DNA of 18,864 nt from Anaerolineaceae bacterium (GTDB lineage: Bacteria > Chloroflexota > Anaerolineae > Anaerolineales > Anaerolineaceae): positions 1 through 18,864 of the forward strand of contig JAQTMA010000028.1 in the NCBI GenBank assembly GCA_028714615.1, written 5' to 3'. The position numbers were made by a program, and so were the translations under genes. The first letter of the stretch is position 1; each line of letters opens with the position of its first letter. The notes under the pieces are model-generated. The model had not been told where the DNA came from. It did no database searches and saw nothing but the letters and a program-made list of their open reading frames with translations. Shown here in pieces: positions 1 to 6,535 of the stretch.

Positions 1-509
1 TTGCGCAGGCGCGCAATGCCCCCGTGCGTGATCTTGACGCAACCTTGCAGATCCAGGTACTCCAGGTTGGGCAAGTTGCGGATCGACTTGAGACCCAGGT
101 CGGTGATGCGATTGCAGTAGCTCAAATTCAAACGTCGCAGGCCGGATAGCGCCTCGAGTGCCGGCATGCCGGTATTGCTCAAGCTGCACGAGCTCAAGTT
201 CAGGCTGAACAGCCAAGGCAAAGCTGCCAGGGCGGGCAATCCCTCATCTGTGACTTTGCGATTCTCAGCCAGGATCAGGTCTATTACAGCTCGACAGGCG
301 GCTAGCTCATGCGCCAACACATCCAGGTCATCGTCGTCGATGTTTTTCGCTCGCACGCTGGCTTCTTGCCCGGAGGGAATGGTGAAATACCCGGGACCTC
401 GGTCCAATTCTCTCCAATCGTCCAGCCCACCCCCAACCGCACGAACCGATACGATCACGGGGAGCGTCGTTGAAAAACGCTGCTCTTTCTGGTCACCTGC
501 TTCAAACAT
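1..509 (-). CDS. Leucine-rich repeat protein, N-terminal part (truncated by window edge)
   Basis: Reading the minus strand from the ATG at 509-507 gives an uninterrupted frame of 169 codons that leaves the window at base 1, so the C-terminus is missing. The first ~75 residues are non-repetitive and acidic in places (a run of four Asp). From about residue 80 there are leucine-rich repeats of the cysteine-containing (RNI/F-box-like) kind: LRRLNLSYCNRITDLGLKSI, then NLPNLEYLDLQGCVKITHGG, with the repeating pattern L..LdLs.C..itd.gl..l. The spacing of about 24-26 residues and the conserved Cys/Asn position make this call firm. A purine-rich GAGAGGGAAG sits just before the ATG. LRR proteins of this kind are protein-interaction scaffolds; partner and role cannot be told. 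No signal peptide is visible, so it is probably cytoplasmic. It is divergent from the iclR-type gene and probably unrelated to it. Confidence 0.85.
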   Translation of the reverse strand, partial: MFEAGDQKEQRFSTTLPVIVSVRAVGGGLDDWRELDRGPGYFTIPSGQEASVRAKNIDDDDLDVLAHELAACRAVIDLILAENRKVTDEGLPALAALPWLFSLNLSSCSLSNTGMPALEALSGLRRLNLSYCNRITDLGLKSIRNLPNLEYLDLQGCVKITHGGIARLR

Positions 510-666
510 GGCTCTTCCCTCTCTGCTGATTGTACCATGAGCGGGGAGTAGGGTTTTCCCTATGCTGCGCGGGGGAAAGCCCGTATTGCCGGACTGGAGG
601 AAAGCAGTTATAAATAGATTAATCTGACATCCGGTACCAGGGTGGATATCAACCGGATTGGAACAA

Positions 667-696
667 CAGTCACCGGCCTTCGCGAGCCGGTGATTG
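667..696. repeat. GC-rich hairpin upstream of the iclR-type promoter
   Basis: TCACCGGC (670-677) and GCCGGTGA (686-693) are perfect inverted repeats with an 8-base spacer. With one G-U pair the stem extends to 11 bp (667-696). It is followed on the + strand by AATTTAAG, not a proper U-run. It lies 23 bases upstream of the -35 box. It could insulate the regulator's promoter from upstream transcription, or be a protein-binding site; the sequence does not decide. Confidence 0.5.
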
Positions 697-718
697 AATT
701 TAAGAACAAAACTGCTAG

Positions 719-748
719 TTGACTTTTCGCTCCAATTTTTGCTATAAT
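719..748 (+). promoter_or_regulatory. Sigma-70-type promoter of the IclR-family gene
   Basis: TTGACT at 719-724 and a perfect TATAAT at 743-748 are separated by 18 bases. The -10 is also preceded by TGC, giving an extended -10 (TGnTATAAT). Transcription should begin near 755, about 55 bases before the start codon at 811. Confidence 0.8.
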
Positions 749-757
749 CCAATAGTC

Positions 758-769
758 GAAATATAGTTC
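758..769. promoter_or_regulatory. Candidate autoregulatory operator
   Basis: GAAATATAGTTC is a 10-of-12 palindrome (GAA-n-TATA-n-TTC) that starts a few bases after the expected transcription start. IclR-family proteins commonly repress their own genes from a short palindrome overlapping the promoter. The position fits; binding by the adjacent regulator is inference. Confidence 0.4.
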
Positions 770-810
770 TAATAGGTGGAACTTTTTTCGCTCTCCCTGA
801 CGGGTTGATC

Positions 811-1593
811 ATGGCCAAAGCAAATTCCGACTTACGCTCGCTGAACCGCCTGGTTGACATCCTCAATTGTTTTTCAGAAACTGAGCCTGCCATGACCCTC
901 ACGGAGGTCAGCCGCTGCATAAAGCTGCCCAAGAGCACCACCTTCCGCTTTCTCGAAGCGATGACCAGCCAGGGCTTGCTGATGCCTGATCCGAATGGCA
1001 AAGGATACCGCCTGGGTTATGTGCTGATTCATTGGGGCATATTGGCGCAGAGTTCGATCGATATCCGCAACGATGCCCTGCCATTCTTACGCTCATTAGC
1101 AGATTGCACAGGTGAAACCGCGATTCTTTCTGCCCGGTACGGCAATGTCGGCGCCTGGATCGAAATGATCGAAAGCCGCCACCCGGTGCGCTTAGCCATG
1201 AAAATCGGCCAACCACTACAATTGCATGCCGGAGCCTCGTCGAAAGTGCTCATTGCATTCCTCTCCGACAGTGAGCAACACCAAGTACTTTCCGAAATCC
1301 AGCTCAATCCTCTACAAAAGAATACGATCACCAACCGAGATCAGTTGCTGGCAGAGCTGAGAGACATCCGTGAGCGCGGGTACGCTACCTCTTTTGAAGA
1401 AACCGATAATGGTGCTATGGGTGTGGCTGCCCCGGTGTACGATCATACCGGACAGGTTGTCTGTGGCATCGGGATCGTGGCGCCAGCAGTACGGGTCACT
1501 CAAGAGCGCGTACCTGAAGTTGCCACCCAGGTCGTAAACACAGCCCAGGCTCTTTCCCGTAGATTAGGCGCACTCCACCGCTCATCAATCTGA
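811..1593 (+). CDS. IclR-family transcriptional regulator
   Basis: A 260-residue protein with the standard IclR layout and length: an N-terminal winged helix-turn-helix at about residues 11-72 (LTEVSRCIKLPKSTTFRFLE as recognition region, then the wing with KGYRLGY) and a C-terminal GAF-like effector domain at about 80-255. The effector domain shows the usual family blocks: GETAILSARYGN, LHAGASSKVLIAFL, RERGYATSFEETDNGAMGVA and a terminal GQVVCGIGIVAP. The effector domain binds a small metabolite and changes DNA affinity. The start at ATG 811 is preferred; an in-frame TTG at 805 would add two residues, and neither has a strong ribosome site (AGGTGG at 774-779 is too far). It has its own promoter and lies directly upstream of the ABC importer and catabolic genes on the same strand, so it is the obvious candidate to control them; activator or repressor cannot be told. 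Confidence 0.93.
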   Translation: MAKANSDLRSLNRLVDILNCFSETEPAMTLTEVSRCIKLPKSTTFRFLEAMTSQGLLMPDPNGKGYRLGYVLIHWGILAQSSIDIRNDALPFLRSLADCTGETAILSARYGNVGAWIEMIESRHPVRLAMKIGQPLQLHAGASSKVLIAFLSDSEQHQVLSEIQLNPLQKNTITNRDQLLAELRDIRERGYATSFEETDNGAMGVAAPVYDHTGQVVCGIGIVAPAVRVTQERVPEVATQVVNTAQALSRRLGALHRSSI

Positions 1594-1596
1594 CCA

Positions 1597-1630
1597 GACA
1601 ATCCTCTTGCTCCACCTGTATTGTCATTTT
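1597..1630 (+). terminator. Weak terminator-like hairpin after the IclR-type gene
   Basis: GACAAT (1597-1602) and ATTGTC (1620-1625) are inverted and followed by ATTTT. The stem is only 6 bp with a 17-base loop, so termination would be weak. It begins three bases after the stop codon. Confidence 0.25.
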
Positions 1631-1684
1631 CACAAATCCAACAATTGAATATCTCCCCGAAGATGGATGTTCCTGGAAATTCGT

Positions 1685-1717
1685 TTTGCAGTTGAGATAC
1701 GTCGGAATAACTGCAAA
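1685..1717. repeat. 9-bp perfect inverted repeat upstream of livK, possible operator
   Basis: TTTGCAGTT (1685-1693) and AACTGCAAA (1709-1717) are perfect inverted copies with a 15-base spacer, so the half-site centres are 24 bp apart (a little over two helical turns). No U-run follows, so a terminator is unlikely. A second short palindrome, TTCCTGGAA, lies just upstream at 1670-1678. Both are in the 251-base gap between the regulator and the transporter operon, where a control site is expected. I could not find a convincing -35/-10 pair in the gap. Confidence 0.45.
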
Positions 1718-1844
1718 GGATCTGTAGCCAGCACGGCAAAGAGGAGGACCAGAAGAGACCTGTAAAACGCACCCTTTTTCTCACACTGTCCGTATGAATT
1801 AGGCCTGAATAACCAGATCCAGATTCATTCCAGTAGGAGGAGCA

Positions 1845-3119
1845 ATGCGTCAGAAAATCTACCAAGTTATGCTGGTGCTTGTTATGGCAGCCCTGGTCCT
1901 GAGTGCTTGCGGACCTGGCGCAGCGGCTGTCGACAAGAAGCCAAAATTACCTGGCGAAATCGTGGTGGGTGTTGTACAACCCCTCACGGGTTCATTCGCT
2001 GTTTTTGGCCAGGATGGCAAACTCGGCGCCGAAATTGCCGTCCAACACATTAATGATGCCGGCGGAATTAAATCGATGGGGGGCTTGAAGATCAAGCTGG
2101 CGGTTGAGGACGCCGGTGAAAATGCCGATTCGGCAAAATTAGCCACTGAAAGCATGATCAGCAAGAACCACCCGATCGCCATCCTGGGCCTGTACATCAG
2201 CCGTTTCGTCATGGCCGCCTCAGAGGTGACCGACCGGGAGAAAGTCATCTTGCTGGCCGATGCGCTCGTCCCGCAGGTGACCCAGATGGGGCGCCAGTAC
2301 CTGTTCCGCCCTGGTCCGAACGCCAACAATCACGGAGCGCTCGCTTATCACTTCCTCCGCGATGTGGCTAAGGAAAATGGAACGGATATCAAAACGATGG
2401 CCATCTTGAACGAAGATTCTGCCAACGGCCGGGCCAACTCCTTGGGCGCCACCGAACAAGCCTTAATGGACAAATTCTCGATCGTGACCACTCAGGAATA
2501 TCCATACGACATCACCGACGCCACCCAGATCGTCCAGAAGCTAAAGGACATCAACCCAGACGTGATCATCCACACGCCATACTTCAACGATGCCATCGTC
2601 TTTGGGAAAGCGTTCAAGGAGGTTGGCTGGTATCCGAAGTTCCTCGCCGGTGCGGGTGCGTGCGGTTATGTGGATCCCGAGTCGATCAAGGCGTTGGGCG
2701 ATGCCGCTGAAGGCATCTCCATGACCTACAGCTATAACCCATCCAAGAATACACCCCAGAACAAGAAATTCGTAGCCGATTACATGAAGGTCAAAGGCTA
2801 CATCCCCACCGAAGGCGCCGGAATGAATTACTACGACGCGATGGTGCTTTACGAAGCGTTGGAGTATTCAGGCAAGAACTTCCCGGATGATCCCCTCAAC
2901 CCAGATAATTTGCGTAAGTCCTTCCTGGCGCTTGATCTGAAATCCGGACCCGCCGTTGAGAGCTACCCCGGCAACGAGATCAAGTTCAACGCCCTGGGCG
3001 AAAATGTATTCCCCGGAGTGGTCATTCTTCAGGTCCAGAATGGCAAGCCGGTAACGGTGTACCCTGCCGATCAAGCCGAAGCCAAACCCATTTGGCCGAA
3101 TCCACACTACAAGCAGTAA
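1845..3119 (+). CDS. livK: ABC transporter substrate-binding lipoprotein, branched-chain amino acid (LivK) type
   Basis: A 424-residue extracytoplasmic solute receptor. Residues 1-22 are a lipoprotein signal: a Lys/Arg start, a hydrophobic stretch, and lipobox L-S-A-C with Cys22 as the lipid-anchored residue, so the mature protein is membrane tethered. The rest is a type I periplasmic-binding fold (Peripla_BP_6), beginning EIVVGVVQPLTGSFAVFGQD and continuing with AEIAVQHINDAGGI, typical of LivJ/LivK relatives. Length is normal for the lipoprotein form. An excellent AGGAGG (1835-1840) precedes the ATG by four bases. This family carries branched-chain amino acids but also many other small carboxylates, amides and aromatic acids; ligand residues cannot be assigned by eye. 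Its position at the head of a 2-hydroxyacid catabolic block suggests a hydroxy- or oxo-acid ligand (inference). A strong hairpin separates it from the permease genes. Confidence 0.93.
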   Translation: MRQKIYQVMLVLVMAALVLSACGPGAAAVDKKPKLPGEIVVGVVQPLTGSFAVFGQDGKLGAEIAVQHINDAGGIKSMGGLKIKLAVEDAGENADSAKLATESMISKNHPIAILGLYISRFVMAASEVTDREKVILLADALVPQVTQMGRQYLFRPGPNANNHGALAYHFLRDVAKENGTDIKTMAILNEDSANGRANSLGATEQALMDKFSIVTTQEYPYDITDATQIVQKLKDINPDVIIHTPYFNDAIVFGKAFKEVGWYPKFLAGAGACGYVDPESIKALGDAAEGISMTYSYNPSKNTPQNKKFVADYMKVKGYIPTEGAGMNYYDAMVLYEALEYSGKNFPDDPLNPDNLRKSFLALDLKSGPAVESYPGNEIKFNALGENVFPGVVILQVQNGKPVTVYPADQAEAKPIWPNPHYKQ

Positions 3120-3163
3120 GGTTTCACGCCCGACCCTGAAGCGCTTGCCTTCAGCCGTATCGA

Positions 3164-3199
3164 AGATACCCCAGGGACTTGGGGGACCCTGGGGTATCT
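3164..3199 (+). terminator. 13-bp perfect hairpin between livK and livH (attenuator or mRNA-stabilising stem)
   Basis: AGATACCCCAGGG (3164-3176) and CCCTGGGGTATCT (3187-3199) are perfectly complementary with a 10-base loop. Only a short mixed C/T run (CTCACTTTT) follows, so it is unlikely to stop all transcription. A stem here would let the binding-protein mRNA accumulate above the permease mRNA, by partial termination or protection from 3' decay, as known for other binding-protein-dependent transporters. Confidence 0.7.
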
Positions 3200-3245
3200 G
3201 GTCTCACTTTTGCCGGCTTGATCTCGACGGAAAAGGACTGGCAAG

Positions 3246-4109
3246 ATGATACAAATTGCAACGCAAGGTATTATTACCGGGATCATGGTTGGAGCCATCT
3301 ACGCATTGATCGCGTTAGGGCTATCCATTGTTTTCGGCGTAATGAACGTCACCAATTTCGCTCACGGTGATTTTGTTATGCTATCAATGTACCTGTCCTA
3401 TACCATTGGGGCAGCGCTCGCCTGGGATGCGGTAGCGACCCCCTTGATCACGGTGCCGGCGTTATTCATTTTCGGATTGGTCGTCTACTACCTGCTGATT
3501 GACAGGACGTTGCGCCAGATGTACGTTGTGCAACTGGCCATCACGGTTGGCTTGCAAATCTTGATGCGCTCCCTGGCGCTGATCATCTGGAAAGCCCAGC
3601 CGCGCGCCCTTGAGTATTCCTTCATCCAGGGAAACATCGAAATATTCGGCTTCAGTATCCTTACCTCTCGCTTGTTCGCAGCCGTGGTGAGCCTGATCTT
3701 CATCGCCGGGTTTGCCTATTTCTTTAATAAAACCTGGGCGGGTATGGCCATGCGGGCTGCTTCAGATGATTTAGACGTAGCCTCGTTGGTCGGTGTGAAT
3801 TATCACCGCACCTATGCCCTGACCTTCGCGATCGGTTCAGCCTCCACTGCCATTGCCGGGGGTTTGCTGATGAGCTTTCAGCAAACCGACCCGACCGGTG
3901 GTATGCGTTTTGGTTTGCTGAGCTGGTGCGTGCTAGCCCTGGCCGGGTTGGGCTCCTTGCCCGGCCTGATCGTGGCGGGAATCATCGTGGGGGTGGTCGA
4001 ATCCCTGACGGTATCCTTCTTCGACCCGCGCAGCCGCCTGCTGGCTATCTATCTCATCTTCATTCTCGTCCTCTGGCTGCGACCACGAGGCCTGTTCGGG
4101 AGGCGGTAG
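3246..4109 (+). CDS. livH: Branched-chain amino acid-type ABC transporter permease LivH
   Basis: A 287-residue integral membrane protein, very hydrophobic throughout, with about eight predicted membrane segments as expected for LivH. The N-terminal block VFGVMNVTNFAHGDFVMLSM matches the family's G..N.AHG signature. The cytoplasmic coupling loop AMRAASDDLDVASLVGVN at about residues 175-192 is the EAA-like contact with the ATPases. The C-terminus ends in the usual LRPRGLFGRR. AAGGA at 3233-3237 lies 8 bases before the ATG. It forms the heterodimeric channel with LivM; the two genes overlap by one base. Substrate is set mainly by LivK. Confidence 0.93.
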   Translation: MIQIATQGIITGIMVGAIYALIALGLSIVFGVMNVTNFAHGDFVMLSMYLSYTIGAALAWDAVATPLITVPALFIFGLVVYYLLIDRTLRQMYVVQLAITVGLQILMRSLALIIWKAQPRALEYSFIQGNIEIFGFSILTSRLFAAVVSLIFIAGFAYFFNKTWAGMAMRAASDDLDVASLVGVNYHRTYALTFAIGSASTAIAGGLLMSFQQTDPTGGMRFGLLSWCVLALAGLGSLPGLIVAGIIVGVVESLTVSFFDPRSRLLAIYLIFILVLWLRPRGLFGRR

Positions 4110-5134
4110 TGAGTACAAAAACGGTTTTCAACCGAAAGAACTTGTGGATATTGGGGTTATTAGTACTGGCGTTCGTCCTGCCGTTCATCTTGCGTTCCAA
4201 CCAGTACGGGATGGTGCTGGCGACGACCGTTCTTTTATATGCTGTTTTGGCCTCCGCTTGGAACATTATTGGTGGAATGGCCGGTCAACTCGACCTGGCG
4301 GCTTTCGCCTACCTGGGGATTGGCGCCTTCACCACCGGTACCCTGTTGATCAGATGGCATATAACTCCCTGGGTCGGTTTTCTGGTCGGGGGTTTATTCG
4401 CTGCCGGCCTGGGCGTCCTGATCGGTTTCCCCCTGTTTGGGTTTAAAGTGAAGGAACTGTGGTATGCGCTTTCTTCCACAGCCCTGGTCGAAGTGATGCG
4501 CGTCCTCTTTATGATGTGGAACCAGGTCGGAGGACCGACTGAAGTTTATCTACCCACGATCATTTCACCCACCTACAGCATGCGCTTCAATACCTATATG
4601 CCGTATTACTACATCATGCTGGTTTTGCTGATCCTCGTGATCATCGTCAACATCCGCGTCCGTTATTCGAAGCTTGGGTATTCCTTGCTGGCGCTCGGTG
4701 AAGATGAGGACGCTGTTGAAGTTCTGGGCGTGAACTCTCAAGTCAGTAAAATGAAAGCCTTGTTGATCTACACCTTTATCTGTGGATTGGTGGGTGGCAT
4801 CTATGCCTGTTTGTACGGCTACCTGCACCCCTCCTTTTTCAGTACTTCCCAAAGCATGGAAGTCGCCATTCTGGGCATTGTGGGTGGGATGGGCATCACC
4901 TATGGGCCTGCCCTGGCTGCGGTGATCATGGTCAGTTTTCGCGAGGTCTTACGGTCCAACCTGGGCGGGCAGTTCGAAGGTTTGTACCTGGTGGTTTATG
5001 CAGTCATCCTTATCCTGATTGCCATGTACCAACCCACTGGCATCTCTCCGCTGTTAGAAAGAGAGATTCGCAAGTTTAAAAAATATATGGAAGGTAGGCG
5101 CCATGGACACGCAGCCGATGCTACAAGTCAGTAA
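4109..5134 (+). CDS. livM: Branched-chain amino acid-type ABC transporter permease LivM
   Basis: A 341-residue membrane protein, the second permease half. I start it at GTG 4109, whose G is the last base of the livH stop (TAGTG), with GGGAGG at 4098-4103 as ribosome site. The frame is open further upstream inside livH, but that extension reads as Arg/Pro-rich nonsense and is rejected. From residue 10 onward it is hydrophobic, with the family block NIIGGMAGQLDLAAFAYLGI, the coupling loop ALGEDEDAVEVLGVN, and a C-terminal AILGIVGGMGITYGPALAAV. The last residues are basic and cytoplasmic. The final 32 bases overlap livG, indicating translational coupling in one transcript. Confidence 0.93.
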   Translation: MSTKTVFNRKNLWILGLLVLAFVLPFILRSNQYGMVLATTVLLYAVLASAWNIIGGMAGQLDLAAFAYLGIGAFTTGTLLIRWHITPWVGFLVGGLFAAGLGVLIGFPLFGFKVKELWYALSSTALVEVMRVLFMMWNQVGGPTEVYLPTIISPTYSMRFNTYMPYYYIMLVLLILVIIVNIRVRYSKLGYSLLALGEDEDAVEVLGVNSQVSKMKALLIYTFICGLVGGIYACLYGYLHPSFFSTSQSMEVAILGIVGGMGITYGPALAAVIMVSFREVLRSNLGGQFEGLYLVVYAVILILIAMYQPTGISPLLEREIRKFKKYMEGRRHGHAADATSQ

Positions 5135-5837
5135 CCTGACCAAAAAGTTCGGCAACCTGATGGCGGTGAACAATGCCTCGTTGGAAGTCTGTGAAGGCGA
5201 AATTGTCGGGCTGATTGGCCCCAACGGGGCGGGAAAAACCACCCTGTTCAATTCCATCAACGGGTTATATAAACCCGACGGCGGTCGGGTAGTATTCAAA
5301 GGCGTGAATGTCACCGGGATGCTGCCTCACAAAGTTTGCCGCCTGGGCATGTCGCGCACATTCCAGGTCACCCGGGCTTTCGTACACCTGAATGTCGAGG
5401 ATACCATCCGGGTGGGGGCCTACAACCGGCACGGCGAGAAAACCGTGCAGGCGCAGGTCGACCGGGTGATCGCATTATGCGAGTTGGAAGAAATCCGCAG
5501 CAGGGTTTGCGGCGACCTGGGATTGGCGCCGCTACGCCGCGTGGAATTGGCCCGCGCATTGGCCACAGAACCTTCCCTGTTGCTGTTGGATGAAGCCGGA
5601 GCGGGATTGAACGCAACCGAGCTTGGTAATTTTATGGACCTGCTGAAAAGCCTCAACCAGAATGACCACATCGCCTTCCTGGTCGTAGAACACGTGATGC
5701 AGATGGTCATGGGGTTGTGCCAACGCCTGATCGTGCTCGAATCGGGCGAGGTGATCGCCACCGGCACACCTAACCAGATCAGCAGCAACCAGCGGGTGAT
5801 CCAGGCCTATCTCGGAAAGCGGGTGACGGCATGCTAG
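5103..5837 (+). CDS. livG: ABC transporter ATP-binding protein LivG, with degenerate signature motif
   Basis: A 244-residue cytoplasmic ATPase. Walker A is GPNGAGKT at residues 39-46; Walker B is LLLLDEAGAGLN, with Ala where Pro is usual after DE; the switch His is in VVEHVM. The stretch that should carry the ABC signature reads LGLAPLRRVELARAL, so the LSGG/LSYG core is missing its key Ser/Gly. All other blocks, including the family's FQVTRAFVHLNVEDTI, are intact and the frame is unbroken, so this is a real variant and not a pseudogene. The start at 5103 lies inside livM (32-base overlap); ATG 5118 is an alternative. It pairs with LivF to drive the LivHM channel. Confidence 0.92.
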   Translation: MDTQPMLQVSNLTKKFGNLMAVNNASLEVCEGEIVGLIGPNGAGKTTLFNSINGLYKPDGGRVVFKGVNVTGMLPHKVCRLGMSRTFQVTRAFVHLNVEDTIRVGAYNRHGEKTVQAQVDRVIALCELEEIRSRVCGDLGLAPLRRVELARALATEPSLLLLDEAGAGLNATELGNFMDLLKSLNQNDHIAFLVVEHVMQMVMGLCQRLIVLESGEVIATGTPNQISSNQRVIQAYLGKRVTAC

Positions 5838-6532
5838 ATGTGATCGAGCTCTATGCGGGTTATGGCAAAGTACCTGTGCTGCATAAGGTCTCATTCCACG
5901 TCGAAGAGAACGAGGTGGTGACCATCATCGGGCCGAATGGAGCCGGAAAAAGTACCTTGTTGAAGACGATTTCCGGATTGGTCCGCGCACAGGCGGGCGC
6001 CGTCAATTTCTGCGACAGCCTGCTGTCCTGTCTGTCTCCGGACAAAGTGGTCAAACGCGGGGTTGCCTACGTCCCGGAAGGCGGCCGGCCCTTCTCCAAC
6101 ATGACCGTGGGAGATAACCTGCGAATGGGCGCCTACAGTAATCCCGAGTTGCTCAAGACAGGCATTCTGGAAGAGGTCTATACCTTGTTTCCAATCTTAA
6201 AGAAGCGCAGCAACCAGTACGCTCGCACCCTTTCGGGCGGTGAACGCCAGATGCTGGCCATCGCTCGCGGGCTGGTTTCGCGACCCCGCTTGATCATGCT
6301 AGACGAACCCTCCCTGGGATTGGCCCCCAAACTTGTCGACGAGATCTATGAAAAAATAAGCCTGCTCAAACACGCTGGACTAACCGTCTTGCTGGTCGAA
6401 CAGAACACGGCTTATGCGCTTGAGTTGGCCGACCGCGGATATGTCCTGGAAAACGGGCAAATCGCCCTGCAAGGTTCTGCCGCGGAGTTATCTGGCAGTA
6501 CCCACATCAAGCAGTTCTACCTGGGTTTATAA
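5831..6532 (+). CDS. livF: ABC transporter ATP-binding protein LivF
   Basis: A 233-residue ATPase, normal LivF length. Walker A GPNGAGKST starts at residue 34, the Q-loop region has the LivF-style YVPEGGRPFSNMTV, the signature is a perfect LSGGERQMLAIARGL, Walker B is LIMLDEPSLGLAP, and the switch His position is occupied by Gln in LLVEQN, which is normal for LivF. It overlaps livG by seven bases and is followed three bases later by the LarA-like gene, tying the importer to the metabolic genes. Confidence 0.94.
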   Translation: MLDVIELYAGYGKVPVLHKVSFHVEENEVVTIIGPNGAGKSTLLKTISGLVRAQAGAVNFCDSLLSCLSPDKVVKRGVAYVPEGGRPFSNMTVGDNLRMGAYSNPELLKTGILEEVYTLFPILKKRSNQYARTLSGGERQMLAIARGLVSRPRLIMLDEPSLGLAPKLVDEIYEKISLLKHAGLTVLLVEQNTAYALELADRGYVLENGQIALQGSAAELSGSTHIKQFYLGL

Positions 6533-6535
6533 AGA

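Larger units (their letters stand above)
510..810. other. Divergent intergenic region between LRR gene and IclR-type regulator
   Basis: About 300 bases without a supportable gene. It holds the start region of the minus-strand LRR gene (a TACAAT-like -10 reads on the minus strand at 534-529, weak), a 10-bp perfect palindrome AGATTAATCT at 616-625, an inverted pair ATCCGG/CCGGAT at 629-634 and 653-658, a GC-rich hairpin at 667-696, and the promoter/operator of the regulator at 719-769. The stretch 751-810 is a leader of about 50 bases with no good Shine-Dalgarno close to the start codon. Confidence 0.6.

Noticed and set aside
166..540. Plus-strand open frame of about 124 codons
   Set aside because: It is antisense to the LRR gene; its translation is Ser/Arg/Pro-rich with no family features, while the minus strand reads clear leucine-rich repeats.
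3926..4108. N-terminal extension of LivM by 61 codons
   Set aside because: The extension lies inside livH in another frame and reads as Arg/Pro/Gly-rich nonsense; the GTG at 4109 has a good ribosome site and gives the normal LivM length.
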